NCBI GenBank assembly: GCA_023229065.1 | Contig: JALNZZ010000053.1 | Coordinates: forward strand, 1-12,841 | DNA length: 12,841 bases | Direction: 5' to 3' | Origin: Porticoccaceae bacterium | Lineage (GTDB): Bacteria; Pseudomonadota; Gammaproteobacteria; Pseudomonadales; Porticoccaceae | Shown: piece after piece, positions 6,315 through 12,841 of the stretch | How positions within the stretch are numbered: the stretch's first letter is position 1 | How the letters are laid out: the number at the start of each line of letters is the position of its first letter | Notes under the pieces: model-generated | The model's input: the letters and a program-made list of their open reading frames with translations, nothing else | The model's database searches: none | What the model was told of the DNA's origin: nothing | Program-made: the position numbers and the translations under genes

Positions 6315-6338
6315 GACGGGGGTAGCGTCAACAGCGAA

Positions 6339-6818
6339 TCAGTGGTGGTGTCCGCCGGGACCGTGGGCATGGCCGTGAGCCACTTCTTCGGCGCTGGCGT
6401 CGCGGATGTCGGTGATGGTGACATCGAAGCTGAGAGGCTTGCCCGCCAGGGGGTGGTTGCCATCTACTGTTACATGTTCGCCGTCGATGGCGGTGATTAC
6501 CACAGAGAGTGGGCCTTGCTCGGTTTGTGCTTCGAATCGCATGCCAACTTCCACGGGCTGCTCACCAAAGGCTTGTAAAGGTACTGATTCCACCAAGTGG
6601 TCGAGGTGCTCGCCATAGGCTTCTTCAGGCGCAATGCTGATTTGTAGCTGCTCGCCAACTTTCTTGCCTTCGAGAGCCAGCTCCAGGCCGGGGATAATAT
6701 TGTGTGCCCCATGTAGATAGACAAGGGGGTCCCGTCCCTCGGAGGAGTCGAGCTGAACGCCATCTTCATCGCGCACAGTGTAGTGGATGGAGACGACGGC
6801 GTTTTGTTTGACGGTCAT
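6339..6818 (-). CDS. slyD: SlyD-type FKBP peptidyl-prolyl isomerase
   Basis: A cytosolic prolyl isomerase and chaperone of 159 residues. The FKBP core spans residues 1-70 and 125-140: VVSIHYTVRDEDG (8-20), PLVYLHGAHNIIPGLELAL (31-49), ISIAPEEAYGEH (60-71). The insert-in-flap chaperone domain occupies about 72-122, ending with DGNHPLAGKPLSFDV (119-133). The C-terminus is short and His-rich (HGHAHGPGGHHH, 148-159, six His), suited to Ni/Zn binding; it is much shorter than the long metal-binding tail of E. coli SlyD. ATG at 6818 has AGGA seven nt upstream. A promoter lies in the 55-nt gap after tatD, so it may lead the slyD-EVE-J gene unit. FkpB/SlpA is the alternative name, but the His tail favours SlyD. 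Confidence 0.92.
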   Translation of the reverse strand: MTVKQNAVVSIHYTVRDEDGVQLDSSEGRDPLVYLHGAHNIIPGLELALEGKKVGEQLQISIAPEEAYGEHLDHLVESVPLQAFGEQPVEVGMRFEAQTEQGPLSVVITAIDGEHVTVDGNHPLAGKPLSFDVTITDIRDASAEEVAHGHAHGPGGHHH

Positions 6819-6847
6819 GAGGGAGTCCTGTTGGTGTGTGGCCCGGC

Positions 6848-6877
6848 ATTATGGGGGATTTGAGGGGTGGGGCTCAA
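6848..6877 (-). promoter_or_regulatory. Candidate promoter of the slyD-EVE-J operon
   Basis: On the minus strand TTGAGC (6877-6872) and CATAAT (6853-6848) are 18 nt apart, matching the sigma70 consensus at four and five of six bases. The start would fall near 6841, about 20 nt before the slyD ATG. The -35 box overlaps the end of tatD. Confidence 0.45.
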
Positions 6878-7752
6878 GGAGCGGTCTGATGCGGCCAAAA
6901 CATCCGCAAGGCATTAGCCCGGGTTGCGCGTCCAATTTCTGCCACGCTTTCGGGTCGATGCTCCGCCACTACCCGCAGGACTTCTGGCAGAAAGGCCGGC
7001 TCGTTGCGGCCATTTTTGGGCTTGGGAGTCAGGGTGCGGGGTGTCAGCCAGGGAGCGTCTGTTTCGATCATCAAGCGTTGGAGGGGGATATCTCTCACCA
7101 GGCGTTGCAGCTCTTGGCCACGGCGTTCGTCGCAGATCCAGCCGGTGATGCCGATGTGGAGATCGATATCGAGGTAGCGGTACAGGGCGCGGCGGTCGCC
7201 AGTAAAGCAGTGCAGTACTGCACCCGCGGGGAGGTGGTCTCGCCAGCTGCGCAGGATTTGCCACTGGCGTTCAGCGGCCTCTCGTTCATGGAGGAAGACC
7301 GGCAGCTGTAACTGTGCGGCTAACTCCAGCTGAGCTTCGAGGGCGCACTCCTGGGCGGCGGGAGTAGAGAAGTTGCGGTTGAAGTCGAGGCCGGTTTCAC
7401 CGATGGCTGCCACCCATTCGGAATTTTCCTGTGCCAGGGCCAGCAGTTGGGTACTGGTGCTGGAGGTGTAATGATCCGCTTCGTGGGGGTGTACACCTAC
7501 GGTGCAGCGCAGGCGGCCAGTGTGCTCGCTGTCGAACTGCTGACACAGCTGGATTACCTGCTCACTCACCGCCACACTGGTACCGGTGAGGAGCCAGAAA
7601 TCGACTCCGGCTTCCCGGGCGCGAGCCAGCACCTCCTCCCGATCGGCGTCGAAGCGGTCACTGGTGAGATTGAGACCGATATCCACCAAGCCAGCAGCGT
7701 CACTGGTAGCTCGTTCCTGCTCGATATCGGCAAGGATAGTGTCGAAGTCCAT
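6874..7752 (-). CDS. tatD: TatD-family metal-dependent deoxyribonuclease
   Basis: A TIM-barrel metallohydrolase; TatD of E. coli is a 3'-5' exonuclease acting on DNA and RNA, linked to repair of oxidative damage and DNA turnover. Counted from ATG at 7752 (292 residues) it shows VDIGLNLTSDRF (23-34), CTVGVHPHEAD (83-93), IGETGLDFNRNFS (117-129; E119), H155 in FLHER, H181 in VLHCFTGD, WICDERRG (205-212) and IETDAPWLTPR (229-239; D232), plus the TPKPKNGRNEPAFLP block. E119, H155, H181 and D232 are the expected metal ligands. The family usually begins at VDIG, so about 21 extra residues precede the barrel; a start just before VDIG (GTG) has no binding site, while ATG 7752 has only a weak one. It lies 43 nt after sltY and may be co-transcribed with it. 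Confidence 0.92.
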   Translation of the reverse strand: MDFDTILADIEQERATSDAAGLVDIGLNLTSDRFDADREEVLARAREAGVDFWLLTGTSVAVSEQVIQLCQQFDSEHTGRLRCTVGVHPHEADHYTSSTSTQLLALAQENSEWVAAIGETGLDFNRNFSTPAAQECALEAQLELAAQLQLPVFLHEREAAERQWQILRSWRDHLPAGAVLHCFTGDRRALYRYLDIDLHIGITGWICDERRGQELQRLVRDIPLQRLMIETDAPWLTPRTLTPKPKNGRNEPAFLPEVLRVVAEHRPESVAEIGRATRANALRMFWPHQTAP

Positions 7753-7795
7753 AAGAAAACTCTCTAGATGCGAGTCGACCAGACGCAAGCCAAAA

Positions 7796-9745
7796 TTAGA
7801 GTCTTCGTGCTTTCTCTGCGGGGTCTAGCATCGGTTCTGCGGAATTTAGGTGATGGGCGAAAATAATGGAAAAAGCCAGCACATTCTGAACATAGTTGCG
7901 GGTTTCCACAAAGGGAATTACCTCGATCCAGGCATCGAAAGGCAGGGTGCCGGCGGTCTGCCGCAACCAGCCATCGACGCGGGAGGGGCCGGCATTATAA
8001 GCGGCGCTGGCGAGGATGCGGTTGCCCTCGTAGCGATCGAGCATCTGTCGGTAGTAGTGGCTGCCCAGCTGAATGTTGCGCTGGGGGTCATTGAGGTCGC
8101 TGGTGCCGCGATAAGGGATGTTATGGCGGCGCGCTGTTTCGCGGGCCGTGGCGGGCATCAGCTGCATCAGACCGCGCGCTCCTGCGGGGGAGACGATAGT
8201 TGGCTCGAAGGAGCTTTCCTGGCGAGAGAGCGCAAACAGCAAATGCAGAGGTATCTGGTTAGCTTGGGCCTGCTGCTCAAAGTGCTGTCGGTAGGCCAGC
8301 GGGAACCGAATATCCACATCATCCCAGTAACTGGCCTGAATCATGCTGGTGATGGCCTGGTGGTGCCACTGCCAGTGCTGGGCGAGGCGAGCAGCCGTCA
8401 GCCAGGCTTGGGCGGGTTCTCCGCGCAGCTGAAAGTTCCATTCGCGTCGAGCAGGCACCAGGTCGCCGTGATGATGCAGTTCGGCGATGCGCCGAAAGGC
8501 CGGGGTGGTGGCCAGTGCTTCTACTTCGCTGTCTGTGACGGGGACTGGCACATGTTGCATCGCGTAGGGGGCGGCCACTTTTTCGCTGGCTAAAAAGCCG
8601 TAGAAATTGCGTTCGGTGGCTAGCGCACGATAGGTGGTTTCGATCTCGGTACGGCGCTGTTCGCCCTGGCCTGTCAGCTCCAGGGCACGGGCGCGCCAGT
8701 AACGCCAGCGGCTGCTGTCCGCCAGGGTATCGGGTAGTCGCTCACTCCATTCCAGAACCGTGCCCCACAAGCCGGCGCGTATGGCCTGTTGCAAGCGCCA
8801 GTCCAGGGTGGCGGGAGGGACCAGGGTTACCGATTCTCGGAGCAGAGTGTCGGCGGCATGAGTATGGCCCTGCCGGAACAGTTGGCGCACCAAGGTGTTA
8901 ACGACGCGGCTTTCCGCCTCAGAGCTAAAGGTGTGGCTCTGGTGGTAGCGGTTCCAGTAACCGAGGGCACGGGGGGCGTCGCTGCTCGCCAAGTGGGTGA
9001 GTCCGTGGGCGATGACGTCGAGAATTTCGGCGCTATATTCGCTAAACAGAGGGTCGTCGAACAGCCGGTGATTGCCGAGACTGGTGGGCTGACGATCTAT
9101 CGACATCAAGGCATCGGCCAGACTGCGGTAGCGGTCATTGGTAAAAAAACGTGTGACGTAGGTGGCGAGGTGATAATCGTGGTTGAGTACGGCGGCGACA
9201 TAGCGCCGCCAGGCCACCCGGTTATCGATATGGCCGTCGTCGATCAGGTGGGCAAAGAAAGGATCGCAGGCATTGGGCTGGGAGCGTCCTTCTTGCCACA
9301 GCTCCAGCCCGCGGGCCACTGCAGTGTCGCGCTCTCCTGCTTGGTAACGCAGCATAAGATAGTGGCAGCGCTGCTCGATAGTGGCACTGGCGTCTTCGTA
9401 AAACGCCATAAAGTCGTCATCTCGCTGATGCTCGTGAAGATGGTTCAGCCACTGGCTGCGCAGCTGGCCAGCGAGGGGGCTATCGCCGTTGACATCGATA
9501 AAGCGACGAATATCTCGGGTCGCAGTGCGCTCCAGTTTGATGCTGTATTCAGCGTACTCCAGGTAGGGGTAGAGCGGATAGTTCTGTAATTGGCCTTTCA
9601 GTTGCCGAAAGCTGGCATCGTCACCGCGGGCAAGGGCGGCGGTGGCGCGTTGATAGCGCTCCCGCTGTTCCTCCAGAGTATCTGCGAGTGCCGGTTGTAA
9701 GCATAGCAGGAGGCAAAAAGTGAGTGTGGTGATGAGGTAGGGCAT
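7796..9745 (-). CDS. slt: Soluble lytic murein transglycosylase (Slt70 type)
   Basis: Periplasmic exo-lytic transglycosylase of 649 residues, matching the length of E. coli Slt70. ATG at 9745 gives a clean signal peptide (MPYLITTLTFCLLLCLQPALA, cleavage before DT); a GTG 39 nt upstream would add a polar stretch before it, so it is not used. Residues about 25-440 are the alpha-helical superhelix (U and L domains) that forms the ring of the enzyme. The C-terminal catalytic domain (about 495-635) has E510 in LSRQESSFEP, SPAGARGLMQLMPATA (519-534), ASAAYNAGPSRV (579-590) and IPFVETRNYVQNVLA (610-624). Two cysteines occur in the signal peptide but no lipobox, so it is soluble. With MltD nearby it forms a wall-remodelling neighbourhood. 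No clear ribosome binding site precedes ATG. Confidence 0.95.
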   Translation of the reverse strand: MPYLITTLTFCLLLCLQPALADTLEEQRERYQRATAALARGDDASFRQLKGQLQNYPLYPYLEYAEYSIKLERTATRDIRRFIDVNGDSPLAGQLRSQWLNHLHEHQRDDDFMAFYEDASATIEQRCHYLMLRYQAGERDTAVARGLELWQEGRSQPNACDPFFAHLIDDGHIDNRVAWRRYVAAVLNHDYHLATYVTRFFTNDRYRSLADALMSIDRQPTSLGNHRLFDDPLFSEYSAEILDVIAHGLTHLASSDAPRALGYWNRYHQSHTFSSEAESRVVNTLVRQLFRQGHTHAADTLLRESVTLVPPATLDWRLQQAIRAGLWGTVLEWSERLPDTLADSSRWRYWRARALELTGQGEQRRTEIETTYRALATERNFYGFLASEKVAAPYAMQHVPVPVTDSEVEALATTPAFRRIAELHHHGDLVPARREWNFQLRGEPAQAWLTAARLAQHWQWHHQAITSMIQASYWDDVDIRFPLAYRQHFEQQAQANQIPLHLLFALSRQESSFEPTIVSPAGARGLMQLMPATARETARRHNIPYRGTSDLNDPQRNIQLGSHYYRQMLDRYEGNRILASAAYNAGPSRVDGWLRQTAGTLPFDAWIEVIPFVETRNYVQNVLAFSIIFAHHLNSAEPMLDPAEKARRL

Positions 9746-9772
9746 AGCGAAAGACTGGCAACGGACGTCCGG

Positions 9773-9801
9773 ATTGTTGGGCACCAGAGAGTGATTTGCA
9801 A
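9773..9801 (-). promoter_or_regulatory. Candidate promoter of slt
   Basis: On the minus strand TTGCAA (9801-9796) and AACAAT (9778-9773) are separated by exactly 17 nt, each four of six to consensus. Transcription would begin near 9766, downstream of the alternative GTG at 9784, which supports the ATG at 9745 as start. Confidence 0.35.
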
Positions 9802-9806
9802 GTGAG

Positions 9807-9826
9807 GCCCCGGAGAGTTCCGGGGC
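9807..9826 (-). terminator. Strong GC hairpin after uspA
   Basis: GCCCCGGA pairs perfectly with TCCGGGGC around a 4-nt loop (8 bp). It lies about 30 nt past the uspA stop and just before the slt promoter, where a terminator is expected. The following bases on the minus strand (CTCACTTGC) have no real T-run, so termination may be weak or factor-assisted. Confidence 0.5.
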
Positions 9827-9854
9827 TGGACCGCTTTGGTATCAGGGAGCGAGG

Positions 9855-10295
9855 TTAGTCTTTTTCCTTGATTCGCACTGCCAGGACATCACAGGTCGCG
9901 CCGTGAAGCACACCGTTAGCAGTGGAGCCGAAGATCAGTGCCAGACCGTGGCGACCGTGGGTGCCTACCACGATAAGGTCGACGTTGTTGTCGCGGGCAA
10001 AACGGTGCATTTCACTGGCGGGCTGGCCGATGATGACATGGGTGTCTACGTCGAGCTCACCGAGCTGCCTGCTGAACTCTTCGAGTCGCTGCAGGGCCTG
10101 ATTTTCCAGTTGATCCTGAATTTCGCTCAGATCCATGGGGATGTCTCCGCCATAAGCGAAGGACAAGGGTTCCTGAACATGAACCAGACTGATTTTGGTA
10201 TCCTTGCCCTCGAACAGGGCCTTGACACGATCAATGACCTGCTGGGATTCGGCGGACAGATCTAAGCCGACCAAAATACGATGATAGTAAGACAC
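9855..10295 (-). CDS. uspA: Universal stress protein, UspA family
   Basis: A 146-residue cytosolic single-domain Usp of the usual length. It shows the N-terminal strand and Asp (RILVGLDLSAES, 6-17; D12), a middle helix (about 55-80) and the C-terminal nucleotide-binding type motif DLIVVGTHGRHGLALIFGST (106-125). Compared with the classic pattern G-2x-G-9x-G-[ST], the last spacing is one residue shorter (8), so ATP binding is likely but not assured. The start is GTG at 10295, chosen because AGGAG lies seven nt upstream and the family N-terminus follows directly. It diverges from the gene at 10371 and is probably a single-gene transcript ended by the hairpin at 9807-9826. Known role: survival under starvation and other stress; the target here is unknown. 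Confidence 0.93.
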   Translation of the reverse strand: MSYYHRILVGLDLSAESQQVIDRVKALFEGKDTKISLVHVQEPLSFAYGGDIPMDLSEIQDQLENQALQRLEEFSRQLGELDVDTHVIIGQPASEMHRFARDNNVDLIVVGTHGRHGLALIFGSTANGVLHGATCDVLAVRIKEKD

Positions 10296-10327
10296 ACCCT
10301 TTCTCCTCTCTTATGTTTGGGTTTGTC

Positions 10328-10350
10328 AGCCGCGCAGACTTCGGCTTTTT
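10328..10350 (+). terminator. Terminator-like hairpin in the uspA/10371 spacer
   Basis: AGCCG (10328-10332) and CGGCT (10342-10346) form a 5-bp stem with a 9-nt loop followed by TTTTT, ending 20 nt before the start of the plus-strand gene. No upstream plus-strand gene is present to be terminated, so it is either chance or a leader attenuator. Weak support. Confidence 0.25.
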
Positions 10351-10370
10351 GCCACCCCTGGAGCACCTGT

Positions 10371-10928
10371 TTGACAAAGTACCTGTTGATAGCCTTGGTC
10401 GTTGTCTTCGTGATTTCACCGCTGCTTTGGCTGCGTCAATCACCGGGCTTGGCAAGGATAACCGCTTTCCGCAACCGAGCGCTACAGCTGGGCCTGAAGG
10501 TTCAGATAGTACCGCAGGCAGATGCCGAACGGGAGAATCGCAGCCCCGATGCGGTGCGCTATCTGCGCCCGCTGTTGACCGATGAAGCGGGTCGGACGGC
10601 TTCAGTCTCCGCGTATTGGACTTTGTTGCGCTCCGAGCGACGGGGGCATGTTTCCCCTTTTGATGGTTGGCGTTGGTACCGCGACTCTGCACCGGCGCCA
10701 GTACACGATGCTATCGGCCGCTGTTTGGCTGCGCTACCGGAAAGCGTGGTGGCGTTGCGAGTGGATGACCAGGGGTTGTCGGCCTACTGGAGTGAAACGG
10801 GTGCGGTGCGGGATGTGGAATTGCTGGCTGAGGCGCTCGGTGAGTTGTTTCCCGCTCTGTTGGTGCCGGTGCGCAAGATTCCACCTGCACCTCATCTCTT
10901 GACGCGCCCCGACGACCCCCACTTATAG
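10371..10928 (+). CDS. Unknown membrane-anchored protein upstream of topA
   Basis: A 185-residue protein I cannot assign. The start is taken as TTG at 10371 because GGAG lies seven nt upstream and the protein then opens directly with a membrane helix (KYLLIALVVVFVISPLLWL, residues 3-21). A longer reading from 10281 would overlap the uspA start and adds unlikely sequence. The helix is followed by a basic segment (RQSPGLARITAFRNRALQ) and a soluble domain (about 40-185) with KVQIVP, VSAYWTLLRSERRG and LPESVVALRVDDQGLSAYW. The topology suggests an inner-membrane protein with a cytoplasmic domain by the positive-inside rule. It precedes topA by 112 nt on the same strand, so some co-transcription is possible. 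The stop codon lies in the loop of a hairpin. Coding status is likely; function unknown. Confidence 0.75.
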   Translation: MTKYLLIALVVVFVISPLLWLRQSPGLARITAFRNRALQLGLKVQIVPQADAERENRSPDAVRYLRPLLTDEAGRTASVSAYWTLLRSERRGHVSPFDGWRWYRDSAPAPVHDAIGRCLAALPESVVALRVDDQGLSAYWSETGAVRDVELLAEALGELFPALLVPVRKIPPAPHLLTRPDDPHL

Positions 10929-10934
10929 GGGGTC
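10914..10934 (+). other. Hairpin with the stop codon in its loop
   Basis: GACCCCC and GGGGGTC form a perfect 7-bp stem around the 7-nt loop ACTTATA; the TAG stop of the preceding gene spans the last two loop bases and the first stem G. No T-run follows, so it is not a standard intrinsic terminator. It may mark the mRNA 3' end or modulate read-through into topA. Confidence 0.5.
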
Positions 10935-11040
10935 TCCGCAGCAGGCCATTGCCAAGTCCGGGGCAAGTGTGCTCTTAATAAATAAGGAGGGCTCGCGGAC
11001 GTCGAGCTTGGGCTAGTTACAGCGGAGAAGCCAAACGCAA
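10935..11040 (+). promoter_or_regulatory. topA leader with an orphan strong Shine-Dalgarno sequence
   Basis: An AT-rich segment CTTAATAAATAA (10974-10985) could contain the topA -10 box; TTGCCA at 10949-10954 is a possible but poorly spaced -35. AAGGAGG (10984-10990) is a full anti-16S match but lies 50 nt before the topA ATG and has no usable start codon behind it (the nearest TTG, at 11008, hits a stop two codons later). The topA start itself has only GGAG (11024-11027), 13 nt upstream. Confidence 0.35.
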
Positions 11041-12841
11041 ATGGGCAAGACTCTGGTCATCGTGGAATCGCCGGCTAAGGCGAAAACGATCAATAAATAT
11101 TTAGGCAAGGACTTTGTCGTAAAGTCCAGTATCGGCCATATCCGTGACCTGCCAACCGGCAAGGGCGAGGCGGTAGACCCCAAGGAGCGCGCCCGGCAGG
11201 CTGCTGAAACGCGCAAGCTCAACCCTGAGGAAAAGGCCCGTCACAAAGCCCGCAAGGCCAAGGAGCAGCTGGTTGCCCGTATGGGCATTGATCCCGAGCG
11301 GGGTTGGAAAGCGCGCTACGAGATCCTGCCCGGCAAGGAAAAGGTTGTCAGCGAACTGAAAAAGCTCGCCCGTGACGCCGATGCCATCTATCTTGCCACG
11401 GACCTCGACAGGGAAGGAGAGGCCATCGCCTGGCACTTGCGCGAAGCTATCGGCGGCGATGACTCCCGCTACAAGCGGGTGGTGTTCAACGAAATCACCA
11501 AGAAAGCCATTGCCGAGGCGTTCAAGCACCCGGGCGAGCTGGACACCAACAGGGTCAATGCCCAGCAGGCGCGGCGCTTCCTCGACCGGGTGGTGGGCTT
11601 TATGCTGTCCCCACTGTTGTGGGAAAAAGTGGCGCGTGGACTGTCAGCCGGTCGTGTGCAGTCGGTGGCAGTGCGCTTGATTGTGGAGCGGGAGCGGGAG
11701 ATTCGCGCTTTTATTCCCGAAGAATTCTGGACTGTTCACGCCGACACCGAAACCAGCGACGAGGACAAGATTCGCTTCGAGGTCAAGAAATACCAGGAGC
11801 GGGCTTTTCGCCCCCTCAACAAATCTGAGGCGGACAAGGCGCTGGCGGACCTCAAAGCCAGCGAGTACCGGATCACTGCCCGCGAGGATACACCGACCCA
11901 GTCCAAGCCGTCGGCGCCGTTTATTACTTCCACCCTTCAGCAGGCGGCCAGTACGCGCCTCGGCTACGGTGTGAAGAAGACCATGACGCTGGCGCAGCGC
12001 CTCTACGAGGCTGGCTACATCACCTACATGCGTACCGACTCCACCAACCTCAGCGATGAGGCGGTGGCGTCCTGTCGCAACTTTATTCAGGAGCGCTTTG
12101 GCAAAGCCTATCTGCCGGAGCAGCCCAACCGCTATTCCAGCAAGTCCGGCGCTCAGGAGGCCCACGAGGCGATTCGCCCCTCCAATGTGGACATTGCTCC
12201 CGGCGACCTGGACGGTGCGGAAGAAGATGCCAAGCGTCTCTACCAATTGATCTGGCAACAATTTGTAGCCTGCCAGATGACCCCGGCGCAATTCACCAGT
12301 ACCACTTTGACCATCGAGCACAACGACTATCAGTTGCGTGCCAAGGGCCGGGTCATCCGTTTCGACGGTTACCTCAAGGCCATGCCCCAGCAGCGCAAAA
12401 AGGATGACGACGGCGAATTGCCGGATGTGAAGGAAGGCGATGTGCTGCGTTTGCTGGCCCTGGTTCCGCAACAGCATTTCACCAAACCACCGGCCCGCTA
12501 CAGTGAAGCGGCGCTGGTCAAAGAGCTGGAAAAACGCGGTATCGGTCGTCCCTCCACCTATGCGGCCATCATTTCCACTATCCAGGATCGTGGCTATGTG
12601 CGGGTGGAGAACAAGCGTTTCTATGCAGAAAAAATTGGCGATATCGTCACCGACCGCTTGGTAGAGAATTTTTCCGACCTGATGGATTACGGCTTTACCG
12701 CCAGCATGGAAGAATACCTGGACGATATTGCCGAGGGCGAGTTGGCCTGGAAGGACGTGCTGGACAACTTCTACAAGGACTTCTCGGCAAAGCTGGCCGC
12801 TGCTCAGGACAGCGAGGAGGGAATGCGCCCCAATAGCGCTA
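11041..12841 (+). CDS. topA: DNA topoisomerase I (type IA), 3' end beyond window
   Basis: TopA relaxes negative supercoils by cutting one strand through a 5'-phosphotyrosine. The 600 visible residues match E. coli TopA closely throughout. The Toprim domain starts with KTLVIVESPAKAKTINKYLG (3-22; E9) and has the acidic triad D121, D123, E125 in LATDLDREGEAIAWHLRE. VVFNEITKKAI, RVNAQQARRFLDRVVG and ARGLSAGRVQSVAVRLIVE follow. The active tyrosine is Y329 in GYITYMRTDSTNLS. Later blocks HFTKPPARYSEAALVKELEK, RGIGRPSTYAAIISTIQDRG and FYAEKIGDIVTDRL belong to the strand-passage core. The variable loop after DLPTGKG is about 10 residues longer than in E. coli. The C-terminal zinc-ribbon domains are outside the window. 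No frameshift is seen. Confidence 0.98.
   Translation, partial: MGKTLVIVESPAKAKTINKYLGKDFVVKSSIGHIRDLPTGKGEAVDPKERARQAAETRKLNPEEKARHKARKAKEQLVARMGIDPERGWKARYEILPGKEKVVSELKKLARDADAIYLATDLDREGEAIAWHLREAIGGDDSRYKRVVFNEITKKAIAEAFKHPGELDTNRVNAQQARRFLDRVVGFMLSPLLWEKVARGLSAGRVQSVAVRLIVEREREIRAFIPEEFWTVHADTETSDEDKIRFEVKKYQERAFRPLNKSEADKALADLKASEYRITAREDTPTQSKPSAPFITSTLQQAASTRLGYGVKKTMTLAQRLYEAGYITYMRTDSTNLSDEAVASCRNFIQERFGKAYLPEQPNRYSSKSGAQEAHEAIRPSNVDIAPGDLDGAEEDAKRLYQLIWQQFVACQMTPAQFTSTTLTIEHNDYQLRAKGRVIRFDGYLKAMPQQRKKDDDGELPDVKEGDVLRLLALVPQQHFTKPPARYSEAALVKELEKRGIGRPSTYAAIISTIQDRGYVRVENKRFYAEKIGDIVTDRLVENFSDLMDYGFTASMEEYLDDIAEGELAWKDVLDNFYKDFSAKLAAAQDSEEGMRPNSA

Noticed and set aside
7850..9589. 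Two long open frames on the plus strand (about 247 and 266 codons) opposite slt
   Set aside because: Their translations are Gly/Val/Ala-rich without motifs, and they lie wholly antisense to a clear Slt70 gene; such frames are expected in GC-rich genes.
10371..10376. TTGACA as a perfect -35 box
   Set aside because: No -10-like sequence lies 16-18 nt downstream, and the TTG has a well-placed ribosome binding site and opens the coding frame.
11644..12477. 277-codon open frame on the minus strand inside topA
   Set aside because: It is antisense to strongly conserved topA sequence and low in recognisable domain content.

Overview
The window looks like a chromosome of a moderately GC-rich gammaproteobacterium, probably of the marine Oceanospirillales/Pseudomonadales type. 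The basis is the close family match of the housekeeping genes (topA, sltY, mltD, tatD, a SlyD-type FKBP, uspA, an EVE-domain gene). The genus cannot be fixed from the sequence alone. The window has two parts that meet at a tRNA-Arg(CCU) gene at 3296-3372 on the minus strand.

Part A (1 to about 3295) is the right end of an integrated genetic element, open at the left edge. It holds a P4-type tyrosine integrase (1829-3097), whose start faces the 3' end of the tRNA. Next come a non-coding block with six copies of GTTCCCAC around an AT-rich core (1669-1778), an unrecognised 354-residue protein (467-1531), an AlpA-type excision/transcription regulator (120-374), and a small frame that starts on the AlpA stop codon and leaves the window (1-123). 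All genes read leftwards. Between the integrase and the tRNA lie two sets of short repeats that look like integrase-binding DNA (GGGGGCAT boxes; TGGA(C/T) boxes at about 10-bp spacing) and the terminator of the tRNA. This layout suggests a phage satellite or integrative island inserted at the tRNA 3' end. No second copy of the tRNA 3' end is seen in the window.

Part B (3296-12841) is core chromosome. After the tRNA and its promoter, mltD (+) converges on a leftward set: sltY, tatD, slyD-like, EVE-domain gene and a membrane-anchored J-domain gene. The last two are separated by only 7 nt, and slyD seems to have its own promoter. Two peptidoglycan lytic transglycosylases (MltD and Slt) lie within about 2.7 kb of each other. 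Further right, uspA (-) and an unknown membrane-anchored protein (+, TTG start) diverge from a shared 75-nt spacer. topA (+) then runs off the right edge after its DNA-cleaving and strand-passage domains.

The least explained items are the GTTCCCAC array, the 354-residue protein beside it, the hidden 41-codon frame at the left edge, and the phased repeats beside the tRNA. Together they suggest a small element with its own control or replication site, but this has not been tested by any search.
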